Shown here piece after piece: positions 37,218-46,500 of a stretch of DNA of 64,000 bases. This DNA comes from Variimorphobacter saccharofermentans. GTDB taxonomy: Bacteria > Bacillota > Clostridia > Lachnospirales > Lachnospiraceae. The DNA is taken from positions 618,001-682,000 of the forward strand of contig NZ_JACEGA010000001.1 in NCBI RefSeq assembly GCF_014174405.1. The letters are read 5' to 3'. The translations under genes and the position numbers were made by a program. The stretch's first letter is position 1, and the number at the start of each line of letters is the position of its first letter. The notes below the pieces were generated by a model that was given only the letters and a program-made list of their open reading frames with translations, had not been told where the DNA came from and searched no databases.

Positions 37218-37928
37218 ATGGAGGTAGCAATCGTCGATGACGAAAAAGTTATCAGGGGGCAGATAAAAAAGCTGGTTGTAAAATATGAGCCGGACTGCAA
37301 TGTTATAGCCTATGAAACAGGAGAGGAACTGTTGGCAGAGGGAAAGAAGCTTGATGTGGTATTCCTTGATATTCAGATGGAGGGCATGAATGGCATTGAT
37401 ACCGCCAGAGCTTTGAGGGAAAAACAGGAAGATATGGTGGTTATTTTTATTACCGGGGTGAAGGAATATGTGTTTGAAGCCTTTGATGTATCGGCGTTTC
37501 ATTACCTGTTAAAGCCTGTAGAAGAAAAGAAGTTTTCGGAAGTTTTTGAACGGGCAAAAAAAGAAGTGAAAAAGAGAACCACGCAGGAACAAAAAAACAT
37601 TTTTATCAAGAACAGAAACCGAAGCTTTACCATTAACCGGGACAATATCCTGTATATCGAAAACCGAGGAAAAAAGGTGGAAATACATACTGGTAATGAA
37701 ATCATAGAAACCTATGCTTCCATGAACGATTTGGAAAAGCAGTTAGGTGGAAATTTCTATCGCTGTCACAGGGGGTATCTTGTAAATATGGCACATATCG
37801 CAGAATATGAAAATGACAGCATAAGCTTAAATAATGGGGAGAACATCTTCATGGCGAAAGAACGTTACAACGAATTTGTGAAGGAGTATATGCGGTATCT
37901 GCGGAATGGAGGTACAGCCGGTGTATGA
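37218..37928 (+). CDS. LytTR-family response regulator, second pair
   Basis: The ATG at 37218 follows GAGGTG; the longer frame from 37086 would read through the putative operator, so it is rejected. The 236-residue protein has D7/D8, phosphoacceptor D51 (VFLDIQM) and K99 (LLKPV). A LytTR domain fills about 130-230 (YIENRGKKVEIHT, YRCHRGYLVN, NGENIFMAKERYNEF). It is only distantly similar to the regulator at 744. The kinase gene overlaps its end. Expected targets are genes with the paired repeats at 37100. Confidence 0.92.
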   Translation: MEVAIVDDEKVIRGQIKKLVVKYEPDCNVIAYETGEELLAEGKKLDVVFLDIQMEGMNGIDTARALREKQEDMVVIFITGVKEYVFEAFDVSAFHYLLKPVEEKKFSEVFERAKKEVKKRTTQEQKNIFIKNRNRSFTINRDNILYIENRGKKVEIHTGNEIIETYASMNDLEKQLGGNFYRCHRGYLVNMAHIAEYENDSISLNNGENIFMAKERYNEFVKEYMRYLRNGGTAGV

Positions 37929-39378
37929 TGTGTTAAATGTATGTTTGGATGTAATCGTTGCTTTGGGGCAGGGGTATTGTCTGCAATACTTTTTGGGAAG
38001 TTTTTTGGAAGGCAGGGGAAATGACAGGCGTAACAACGGACTGCTGGTAATGGTTGTATACGGAGTGTTAAGATTGGGTATCAACTTTATCATGTCTTCT
38101 AATTTTGAAAGCTTTAGAATCATCGGGAAGATGGCATTGTTATCTGTGGTTGTCGTTCTTTTGGCACTTCTATTTTATAAAGGAGTTTGTGCAATCACAG
38201 CCTTTCTTGTTGTTACCTATATAGCAGTAAGTGAGATTACTTTTTTTCTGTCCTATGTATTTTTACAGTTAGGTGGCAATCTGTTTGACCTCTGGGTATG
38301 GCTTTTGGAAAAGGGCTATATTACTGTTGATACTTTTGAATGGATTGTGCAGATATCTGCCACTTTTCTACAAATAATTTTTTATGGCATATTTCTTGTA
38401 TTATTGTATTTTGCTTTATGGAAGATTATCAGGAGTTTTAGTGATAAGGATTATAGGATACAAAGAACAGAGATGTATTTTCTTTTAGTGCCGGGGATGG
38501 TTGGGCTGCTGATCTGTGTGCTTCTTAGAATTATCATGATAACAATAGAAAATGATATGCCGAAGCTATTATATGACAGATACCCGATTTTAACCATTAT
38601 TGTTCCGGCAATTCTGATTCTGTCCCTGTTGTCTATTCTCTATGTGGTAAAGACATTTCAAAATATGATTGTATTGAACCGAGAGAAGAACAGCCGGATT
38701 ATTTTGGAAAAGCAGATAGGCAGTATGCAGGAACACATGGAAGAAATGGAACACATTTATTCCGGCATACGCAGTATGAAGCATGATATGAAAAATACAC
38801 TTTCCGTTATCATGCAGCTTGCAGGGAAAGAGGAAGAAGAATTACAGACATATCTGGTAGAACTGAACCAGAACTTTGACCGTCTGGAATTTCAATTTAA
38901 GACAGGAAATACAGTGGTAGATACGCTACTGAATATGAAATATCATGAGGTAATACGCACGATACCGGATATTCGAATCGATGCAGAAAGACTCCTGTTT
39001 TCAGAAAATATGAACATACAAAGCTATGACGTTGGTGTGATTATAGGAAATGCGTTAGATAATGCAATCGAAGCCTGCAAAAAATTAAAATCAGAAAAAC
39101 AGGAGGCAGAAACTTTTATCCGGATTTCCACTTTCAAAAAAGGAAAAATGATTTTTATTGAGGTGGAGAACAGTTTTAACGGAAAAGTAGTGAAAAAGAA
39201 GCAGTCGGAATTTCCGGCAACGGATAAAACAGATATAAGGGAACATGGAATCGGATTTTTGAATATCAAACATACCGCAGAGAAATATCATGGGGCGGTG
39301 GACTGGTCAGTAGATGGAAAGGTATTCATTTTGTCGGTGATGATGAAGGATGAAAGGAGAACAGAAAATGAGTATTAG
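37921..39378 (+). CDS. GHKL sensor histidine kinase, second pair
   Basis: The GTG at 37921 follows GGAGG by eight bases; an ATG at 37906 is also in frame. About 485 residues. Six or so membrane segments occupy 1-240. The phosphoacceptor His lies in MKHDMKNTLS (about 288 from the GTG), the N box is IIGNALDNAIEACKK, and the G box is HGIGFLNIKHTAEKY. This is an AgrC-like peptide-sensing type kinase. The next gene starts inside its last codons, so the small-protein cluster that follows may be one transcript with the two-component pair. Confidence 0.9.
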   Translation: MYDVLNVCLDVIVALGQGYCLQYFLGSFLEGRGNDRRNNGLLVMVVYGVLRLGINFIMSSNFESFRIIGKMALLSVVVVLLALLFYKGVCAITAFLVVTYIAVSEITFFLSYVFLQLGGNLFDLWVWLLEKGYITVDTFEWIVQISATFLQIIFYGIFLVLLYFALWKIIRSFSDKDYRIQRTEMYFLLVPGMVGLLICVLLRIIMITIENDMPKLLYDRYPILTIIVPAILILSLLSILYVVKTFQNMIVLNREKNSRIILEKQIGSMQEHMEEMEHIYSGIRSMKHDMKNTLSVIMQLAGKEEEELQTYLVELNQNFDRLEFQFKTGNTVVDTLLNMKYHEVIRTIPDIRIDAERLLFSENMNIQSYDVGVIIGNALDNAIEACKKLKSEKQEAETFIRISTFKKGKMIFIEVENSFNGKVVKKKQSEFPATDKTDIREHGIGFLNIKHTAEKYHGAVDWSVDGKVFILSVMMKDERRTENEY

Positions 39379-40204
39379 TGGTGTAAATGGTATTGGCGCA
39401 ACTGCCTACGCTTATATGAACAGCAGTAAGAAAGCAACAGGTGAGGACAATTTTGCAAGTGAAATACAAAAGGCAGAGGAAAGACAGAGCACAACATCAA
39501 CTACCTCTGCATGGGCTGGGGATATGGTTATTTCGCAGCCACCAAATTACAGTGGCTTTACATATGATAGTTCTATTTCCAATAAGACCAAAGAGGAAAT
39601 GACAATGGACGAATATAAGCAATGGGTTATGAATGAAATGTCTCAAATGCCTGTGAGCGGATGGTATCGTTCCACATGTGTTGGAGGTTCACTGATTATT
39701 ACAGATGAAGCATTTGAAAAGATGAAAAGTGATCCAGAATGGGAAAATACTGTTATGAATATGGTAAGAAAGATGTATTCCACAAATGGCATAATGGGTT
39801 CGAAAATGATTGGTTTTCAAGTCATTGGTGCTTCGCCGGAAGAATGTTATGGTGAAGGTATACCCGTAAAAAGTGACAGTAACCCGGATGATTTATCAGA
39901 TGATGAAGAATCATGGTGGGAAAAACGACATGAAAAAATGGAAGAATTGTTAGAGGAGCAGGAAAAAGAAGCACTTAAAAGGGCACAGGCACACAGGGCA
40001 CAAGCACAGGAGATTTTTCTCCAAAGTCAGTTGGAAAGCCAACAGAGATTGCAGAGCTTTTTCATGGAAAAAATGCAGAGCGAGCAGGGCGCTGTAAATA
40101 TGTCGGCTTTTCAGTCAGCAAGTGTTTCTGCCTCAGCTGTATCAGCCTACGAGGATACAATAAGTACATTTAGTAAGAGCGTAATAGAAAGTCAAAAGCT
40201 TTAA
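39368..40204 (+). CDS. Coiled-coil protein, DUF6033-like
   Basis: The ATG at 39368 follows AAAGGAG and overlaps the kinase end. The 278-residue protein has no signal peptide. The first half has conserved-looking blocks PPNYSGFTYDSSIS, MDEYKQWVMNEMSQMPVSGW, GSLIITDEAFEKM and FQVIGASPEECYG. The second half is a long charged coiled coil (about 180-240). These blocks resemble a Lachnospiraceae family I recall as DUF6033, of unknown role. It heads a run of five small soluble proteins downstream of the LytTR pair. A role as a cytosolic effector or secretion substrate cannot be judged from sequence. Confidence 0.6.
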   Translation: MSISGVNGIGATAYAYMNSSKKATGEDNFASEIQKAEERQSTTSTTSAWAGDMVISQPPNYSGFTYDSSISNKTKEEMTMDEYKQWVMNEMSQMPVSGWYRSTCVGGSLIITDEAFEKMKSDPEWENTVMNMVRKMYSTNGIMGSKMIGFQVIGASPEECYGEGIPVKSDSNPDDLSDDEESWWEKRHEKMEELLEEQEKEALKRAQAHRAQAQEIFLQSQLESQQRLQSFFMEKMQSEQGAVNMSAFQSASVSASAVSAYEDTISTFSKSVIESQKL

Positions 40205-40222
40205 ACGAGGAGGTTTAAAAGT

Positions 40223-40785
40223 ATGGATATACAGGCACTTGGAATGCTGAGTAATATAACAGCAATTGTGCAAAACAAAATGTGAGTACTATTGAAGGTG
40301 ATATAAATGTAGAAAAGGATTTTTACGGAACACTTAGAGAACAGCAGATAAACTGTGTAAAAGAAGATATATATAATAAATTTCATATTGATGTGGGAGC
40401 TGCAAATGGCTATTTTGAGTGTTATATTCCAAGTGATGTGCTATATAGAATGAATACAGATACTGCATTAAGACAAAAAGTTTATGATATGCTTGCAGAT
40501 TATAGCAGCGATAAATTCAAACTAACGATGCAGACACTTAATCCGCCTGTAAAAAAATGTACACTGGTTTTTGATGATAATGGTGAGGTGGTTGCCACAT
40601 TAGAGCCAGATGTAGGTGAAGAGAAGGCGATTTCGGAGAGGTCAAAGAATACTGAAAAAGTAAGGATAATGAATGGGAGCGATATAAAAGCCTTATTGCA
40701 AAACGATATGCAGGAGATGATTGAAAAAATAGAAGTACAAGGAGTTATGGCAATGGAATATAAAAAGAAAAGTATTTATAGATAA
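40223..40785 (+). pseudogene. Small protein gene split by a one-base indel
   Basis: GAGGAGG precedes an ATG at 40223 that reads 20 codons to a TGA at 40283. The main 167-codon frame starts at a GTG (40282) with no ribosome binding site. Adding one A in CAAAACAAAA (40271-40280) would join them as ..QNKNVSTIEGDIN. The protein then has a globular domain with KEDIYNKFHIDVG, ANGYFECYIPSDVLYRM and CTLVFDDNGEVVATLEPD. Family unknown. It is the second of the cluster after the two-component pair. Either the gene is broken or the run was miscalled. Confidence 0.65.
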
Positions 40786-40957
40786 TGAAAAAAGAGAATG
40801 TTTGGACTCAAAAAGAGAGAGCATAGGAAATTCTGATTGACAGAGGAGTTGCAGGAACAGGTAACAGCCGGAAACGGATTTCAAATTTACAATTCAAGGA
40901 GGATAGGCTAATAAACATTAATGCAAATTACGGACAATCTCAAGGGGGTAGATTTTA

Positions 40958-41665
40958 ATGGGAATGAATATAGTAGGTAATGTCAATGGCAGCTATAAAG
41001 CACCTAAAATAGATTTGTTTGAAATAGCAGAACAACGAGAAGTTGATCAGCAACCAGTTAAGACTGTTTCATCTATATTTGGAAAAGATACTGCAATAAA
41101 AGTGAATATTTCTAAAGAGGGATTACTAGCCTTTCACGGAAGTAAGTTACAGGGAAGTTATGACTTAAATACTCAAATAGAACAAATTGAGTATATGTCT
41201 GAACATCAGCCTGTAGTAAGTTTCACAAATAGATTGGGAATAGCATTGCAGGATAGTTATGCAGGTGTTGCATATGAAAATAGACCTTCCGTTGAGGATC
41301 AAGGAAATACTGTGTTAAATACTTTTAAGAAAATAGCAGATGAAATTGTCTCAGGATATGCTGATGGTAGTAGAGTAAGATTTGTAGAAGATAGCTCTGG
41401 TGAAGATGGTTATAGAAGATTAACGATGGAAGATGAGTTAGCTATTCTGCAAGAAGAATTTGATGAGTTTGTTGAAAGTAGATTTGGAAAAAAATATCAA
41501 GAATGGAACATCAAGCAAATCAATGCGATAAATGATATTCAAAAAACGAAACAACGTTTAGGTATTGGTGATGGTAAAGTGTATGAGCCAGAGAAAGTAC
41601 CAGAGCGGTTTGCCGAAAATCTCATCAAGGAGGGAAGGACATATATAGGTGGTATATTGAAATAA
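40958..41665 (+). CDS. Small soluble protein of the LytTR-linked cluster, probably frameshifted at its end
   Basis: 235 codons with AAGGGGGT upstream. The protein begins MGMNIVGNVNGSYKAPKID, has VRFVEDSSGEDGYRRLTMED in the middle and ends GRTYIGGILK. After the TAA the same frame goes on to a calcium-loop-like stretch, NANNDGKVNVVDVNLKLMEK (about 41690-41750). The intervening piece reads KIGVGIDL in the next frame. A T inserted near 41663 and an A lost near 41691 would explain this, giving a longer protein to the TGA near 41794. Family not recognised. Confidence 0.6.
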   Translation: MGMNIVGNVNGSYKAPKIDLFEIAEQREVDQQPVKTVSSIFGKDTAIKVNISKEGLLAFHGSKLQGSYDLNTQIEQIEYMSEHQPVVSFTNRLGIALQDSYAGVAYENRPSVEDQGNTVLNTFKKIADEIVSGYADGSRVRFVEDSSGEDGYRRLTMEDELAILQEEFDEFVESRFGKKYQEWNIKQINAINDIQKTKQRLGIGDGKVYEPEKVPERFAENLIKEGRTYIGGILK

Positions 41666-41810
41666 GATTGGTGTGGGCATAGATTTAACGCAAACAATGA
41701 CGGTAAAGTAAATGTTGTGGATGTTAACCTGAAACTTATGGAAAAAATAAGATATAGGAGAAGCAGAGTGAAACGGATTTCATATTTCATTTGACAAGGA
41801 GGTTGAAATT

Positions 41811-42503
41811 ATGCCAAGAATTACAGATTACAGTTTTTTATTTCACAGTATGTTTGGAACAAAAAGCACAAAAGGTGCAAGTGCTATAGGCAGCTTTCAG
41901 TTGTCGCAGTTAAACAGCAGTTCTGTACAGGCGCAGTTAAGGGCGGCGGGCATTGATACGAACAGCAAGCAATATAAGGCGGCAATAAAACAGATGATGT
42001 CAAATGCAAATGGGGCAATGTATGGAAACATTCAAGGTATTAAAAATCTGATGAAAAGTTACGACAAGGATGGAGATTATATTGACCCGACGACAGGACT
42101 GGCGGGACTTCTGGTGACAGAAGAAAATGAAGGTAGCCGGAAACGTATCATTACCATTCCTGAGAGTAGCAAGGATGAGATGTTTGAACAAACAAAGGAA
42201 GAATTTCTGCGTGAAAACGGCGTACTGAATGGAGACACGACAAAACGCTCAGACGTGTATACGAATATGTATCACAAGGTACAGAAAAATGCCCGATTGG
42301 CGGCAGAATATACTATGCAGCAGTATGAGCGTGCATATCGGCAGGCGTTCTTGGATGCCACAAGAAAAGCTGATCCAAAGTGGGAGATTGGAAAGCCAGT
42401 TCCGTCTGGGGCATTAGATGGAATTACAAGGGAGTCTGTTGAAAGTACACTTGCAAATAGCGGAAGCGGTTTTGTGAAGAAATCAATAGATGTCAGTATT
42501 TAA
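41811..42503 (+). CDS. Small soluble protein of the LytTR-linked cluster
   Basis: 230 codons with AAGGAGG nine bases before the ATG. It begins MPRITDYSFLFHSMFGTKS, contains a Ser/Gln-rich stretch (SFQLSQLNSSSVQAQLRAAG), an apparent Ca-loop-like DKDGDYIDPTTG (about 83-94), and a helical C-terminal half. There is no signal peptide. The N-terminal style (short motif then Ser/Gln linker) is shared loosely with its neighbours. I recognise no function. The 5' flank (AAACGGATTTCA...) resembles that before 40958, pointing to local duplication of the control region. Confidence 0.65.
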   Translation: MPRITDYSFLFHSMFGTKSTKGASAIGSFQLSQLNSSSVQAQLRAAGIDTNSKQYKAAIKQMMSNANGAMYGNIQGIKNLMKSYDKDGDYIDPTTGLAGLLVTEENEGSRKRIITIPESSKDEMFEQTKEEFLRENGVLNGDTTKRSDVYTNMYHKVQKNARLAAEYTMQQYERAYRQAFLDATRKADPKWEIGKPVPSGALDGITRESVESTLANSGSGFVKKSIDVSI

Positions 42504-42553
42504 AAACTGTAGCATTAAATAATGCTTGCGGAGCTAAGGGATAGGTGGCTTAC

Positions 42554-42832
42554 ATGGGTAAATATAAAGTATTAGATATTTTTTCTTTTTTACCTGCTAA
42601 TGTGATAAGTTTAGAACAATTAGAAAAAATGTTTTTAGATAGCTTATCAGAAATATCTAATAATACAAAATTGGGTAATGAAGAAATTGTTGTTACTTGT
42701 AGTTCTCAATCTTGGTTTACTGAAAACATAAAAGAATGTGCCACAGAATTAAAGAGTGAGGGAAAGCAAGTAGCATATATCGTATGCAACGAAAAAGTAA
42801 TTTCCGTTATAGGATATAGGGAAAATGAATAA
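42554..42832 (+). CDS. Small hypothetical protein
   Basis: 92 codons from the ATG at 42554, which follows AGGTGG; a GTG at 42545 is in frame. The protein (MGKYKVLDIFSFLPANVISL...) has an alternating beta-alpha pattern and a central CSSQSWF. No family recognised. It is the last gene before the winged-helix regulator. Confidence 0.55.
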   Translation: MGKYKVLDIFSFLPANVISLEQLEKMFLDSLSEISNNTKLGNEEIVVTCSSQSWFTENIKECATELKSEGKQVAYIVCNEKVISVIGYRENE

Positions 42833-42948
42833 GAAAAAACAAACAGCAGAGAACATACTGCTTGGCTGGATATGGGAATCATTCTTTTGAATTTCCCAGA
42901 ACTTAGGCAGTACATGAAAATAATAAGGCAGGTGATGTGTATGGGAAA

Positions 42949-43365
42949 ATGTTAGTTCTGACATTTGAAGATAATGAGGATGATATGATGAATCGCATAT
43001 TATCGTTAATAAATACCAAAGAAGAAGTCATTCAGATGTCAGGTTTGAATAATCATCTGTTGAATTTCAAAGGTCTTATGATAGATGAAGTTCAACGGGT
43101 AATCATTCGGGAAAGTCAGGAGATAGAGCTTACATATACTGAGTTTGAGATTTTCAAGCTTCTTGCAAAGCATCCGGGAATAGTGTTCAGCAAGGAACAG
43201 ATTTATGATATTGTCTGGAAAGAATCCTATTCCGGTGATTACAACATCGTCATGAGCCATATCCGGAATATTCGGGAGAAGATAGAGGATAACCCAAGCA
43301 AGCCAATCTATATACAGACTGTTTGGGGAGTCGGCTACCGGTTCAATAAAAATTTAATAGCATAG
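42949..43365 (+). CDS. Winged-helix regulator without a receiver domain
   Basis: About 138 residues from the ATG at 42949; the GTG at 42937 is also possible. The N-terminal 45 residues are not a receiver domain. The C-terminal 95 residues are an OmpR/PhoB-type winged helix: IELTYTEFEIFKLLAKHPG, VFSKEQIYDIVWK, then YNIVMSHIRNIREKIEDNP and QTVWGVGYRF. Stand-alone versions like this are common at this place in Clostridial transfer elements, just before the ArdC-type gene. It probably regulates the following operon. Confidence 0.85.
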   Translation: MLVLTFEDNEDDMMNRILSLINTKEEVIQMSGLNNHLLNFKGLMIDEVQRVIIRESQEIELTYTEFEIFKLLAKHPGIVFSKEQIYDIVWKESYSGDYNIVMSHIRNIREKIEDNPSKPIYIQTVWGVGYRFNKNLIA

Positions 43366-43370
43366 AAACA

Positions 43371-43410
43371 GGCAATTAAGAAACGAAATCTTAGTTGTCT
43401 TTTTTATTTC
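43371..43410 (+). terminator. Intrinsic terminator after the winged-helix gene
   Basis: GGCAATTAAGA pairs with TCTTAGTTGTC (G-U pairs), followed by six T residues. Confidence 0.8.
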
Positions 43411-43457
43411 TAAAAAAACATTTACAGCGATAGGTGCAGAAAGGAGACAGGAGTACA

Positions 43458-43550
43458 TTGCAGAAATCAAAACGAATACGGGCAGTAATGATAAAGGTTT
43501 ATAAGTGAATATTGTAGTTATGCGAAGGCAGTCAATAATGGCTGCCTTTT
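43458..43550 (+). promoter_or_regulatory. Basic leader mini-ORF and attenuator hairpin before the ArdC-type gene
   Basis: A TTG with AGGAG upstream opens 16 codons (MQKSKRIRAVMIKVYK, 43458-43508). A perfect 7-bp hairpin (AAGGCAG/CTGCCTT) follows at 43525-43548 with TTTT. The gene starts 36 bases later. The peptide is strongly basic, as is the one at 24930. Confidence 0.45.
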
Positions 43551-43585
43551 GTCATGCAAAAAAATAAGCAGATGGAGGAAATACT

Positions 43586-46500
43586 ATGGCAGACGCTAAA
43601 ACAGAAAAACAGAAAGTACAGGAAATAACAGAGAAGCTGGAGCAGGGTATCAAGGAGCTTTTTGAAAGCGAGAAGTACAAGACTTATCTGAATACCATGT
43701 CAAAATTTCATAATTACAGCTTTAACAACACCATGTTAATCGCAATGCAAAAGCCTGACGCTACGTTAGTGGCCGGATTCAAGGTTTGGCAGAAGAATTT
43801 CGACAGGCATGTTAAGAAAGGGGAAAAGGGTATCCGTATCCTTGCCCCGGCACCGTATAAGATTAAGGAAGAACAGGAGAAACTTGATCCGGTAACAGGA
43901 GAGATCATGCTTGACAAGAACGGAATGCCCATTACGGAGGAAGTGGAGATTAAGATACCCGCCTTTCGTGTGGTTCCGGTCTTTGACGTGTCACAGACGG
44001 ACGGAAAGGAGCTACCGGATATAGGGGTAAATGAGCTTTCGGGAAGCGTGGAGGACTATGAGGACTTCATGCAGGCACTTACGGAGGTTTCCCCGGTTCC
44101 CATTACCTATGAAGATATAGAAGGGGAAGCAAAGGGATATTTTCACACCACAGACCACCGGATTGCCATACAGGAGGGCATGAGCCAGAGCCAGACCGTA
44201 AAGACCGCTATCCATGAGGTGGCACACGCAAAGCTCCATGACAGGGAACGGAATCAGGATATAGATGCGGTCTTAGACAAAGACCGCAACACGAAGGAAG
44301 TGGAAGCGGAGAGTGTTGCCTATACGGTGTGCCAGCACTTCGGCATTGATACCTCGGATTATTCCTTTGGGTATATCGCCGGATGGAGCAGTGACCGGGA
44401 TATGAAAGAACTGAAATCTTCCCTTGATACCATACGAAAGACCGCTTCGGAGCTGATCACAGGCATTGAGGACAGGTTAGCAGAGTTACAGAAGGACAGG
44501 GCAGTGGAGCAGGAACAGAATAAGGAGAGTATTCTTCTGATACAGAATGATGATCTGACAAAATACAGCCTTGTGAGTGTTGTGGGAATGGACAGACAGG
44601 AGCTTATGGACGTTCTTTCAGCCATGAGTGAGGACGATAAGCTGAGTATTCAAGCATATCTGGAGAGCAAAGGGGCATGGACAACCGAGATTGCCAACGA
44701 AGATACAAAAGAATTTGGAGAATACCACCTTGATGTCCGCTACAATACCGACACAGAGGAGCTTGTGGATATGAAAGAACAAAAGGCAATCTATGATAAG
44801 TCTATGGAGCCGATTGCCGCCGGAGATGTAGTGGTAAAATTCTCCGGTTCGATGGGAAGTGAATGGGAGATTTCCAAAATCACAAATATGTCCCCTGACG
44901 AAGTCAGAAAGCTGCTTTATGATATGGCTCAGCTTAACGAGAATGAGTGGGACGGAGATTATAATTTGTATCTGAAAGAACATGGGGCAGAAATGACTTT
45001 GATTAGTTCCAGTGCCGGACTGAATGAACACGCACCGCAGTTTTTTGATTTTTCATATGATGCAGATACAGGCGTGAGTGCATCAACGGAATTATCTGCC
45101 ATACAGCAGGCAGAGAACCTTATCAACCGCATGGAGCATGGGGCAACAATCTTTACGGATGATGAGAGAAATCTGATTGTGAATTATAATTACAAACTCG
45201 ATGACATGGAAAAGACAAGAGAATTGGCGGAGAAACTTGCATACATGATAGAAAATCAGCCTGTCAATGAAGCGCTTACTGTCATTGATGCACAGGCGGA
45301 GATTGATGCCCTTCCGGATGGCATGATAGGTCTTTCTGAGATGCACGAGTATGGTTATTCCTGGAATGAAATGCTGCCTTTGACAAAGGATAAGGCAATG
45401 GAGCTTTTCGGGGAAGATGTGGCTGTGTATCAGCTCCATGAGGACGGTTCCGAAACGTTCATTAAAGATTTGGAAGAATTAAAGGAGCATGAGGGCATTT
45501 TCGGCGTGGAAAAAGACGATTGGAGTGCCTATCTGGAACACCAGAGTATGAAACAGGAGTTAGAGGAAAGCCCTGCAAACAGGGAAGCACAGCTTTTGTT
45601 TGGCAGTGAGGACAGATTTGGTATTTATCAGCTCAAAGATACAGAGGAAGCAAGGGACATTCACTTTATGGGAATGGACTATCTTGAAAGCAAGGGCATT
45701 GCGGTCACAAAGGAGAATTATGACTTGCTTTATACCGCACCGTTAGAGGAAGGCACAAGCCTTGAAGATATTTACACCCGCTTTAATATAGATCGCCCGG
45801 CAGATTTTAGGGGACATTCCCTTTCTGTCAGTGATGTGGTGGTGCTTCATCAGAACGGGGAGAACACAAGCCATTATGTGGATTCCTTTGGTTACAGGGC
45901 AGTACCGGAGTTTACAAAGGAGCTTATGGCAGAGCATATAAAAGAACAGACTTCGGTCATTGATGAAACGGTGGAGAGCCTTTCGGAGATTGCACAGGAA
46001 CACGCAGATGATGAACCGGACAGGGAAAATGAAATATTCCTCGTCAATTACAACGAATGGCGTGAGGTCAGTACGCTTGACTTGGAACAGAATTATTTTG
46101 CTATTGACGATCCGTATGCGGATGGGGATTTCAGACTTTTGCATTTGCAGAACCAGATCAAGGACATCACGCCTGCAGGAGTGCATTACGATACCTATGA
46201 GGAAGCTGCGGCTGCTTTATATGAAGCAGAGCGGGAAATGGCGAATATGCCTTTCAACAAGGAAAATAACATCGGTTCCTATATGGTAAACGGAAGGGCA
46301 CAGCTTGAGCGCATCATGGAAGCAAGACAGCTTCAGAAGCACATGGACATTGAAAATGACAAGGTATCCTACTATGTCATTGCCGATTTAAGCACATGGG
46401 CAGAGAACAGCCCGGAAAGGAGCAAGCTGGAGCGTTTTGACAGCATTTTTGAAGCAATGGAAGCATTTCAGGCTTATCGTGGCAAGGATGCACAGTACAG

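Noticed and set aside
45960..46289. 109-codon alternative frame inside the ArdC-type gene
   Set aside because: Translation is Arg/Ile-rich with no ribosome binding site; typical shadow.
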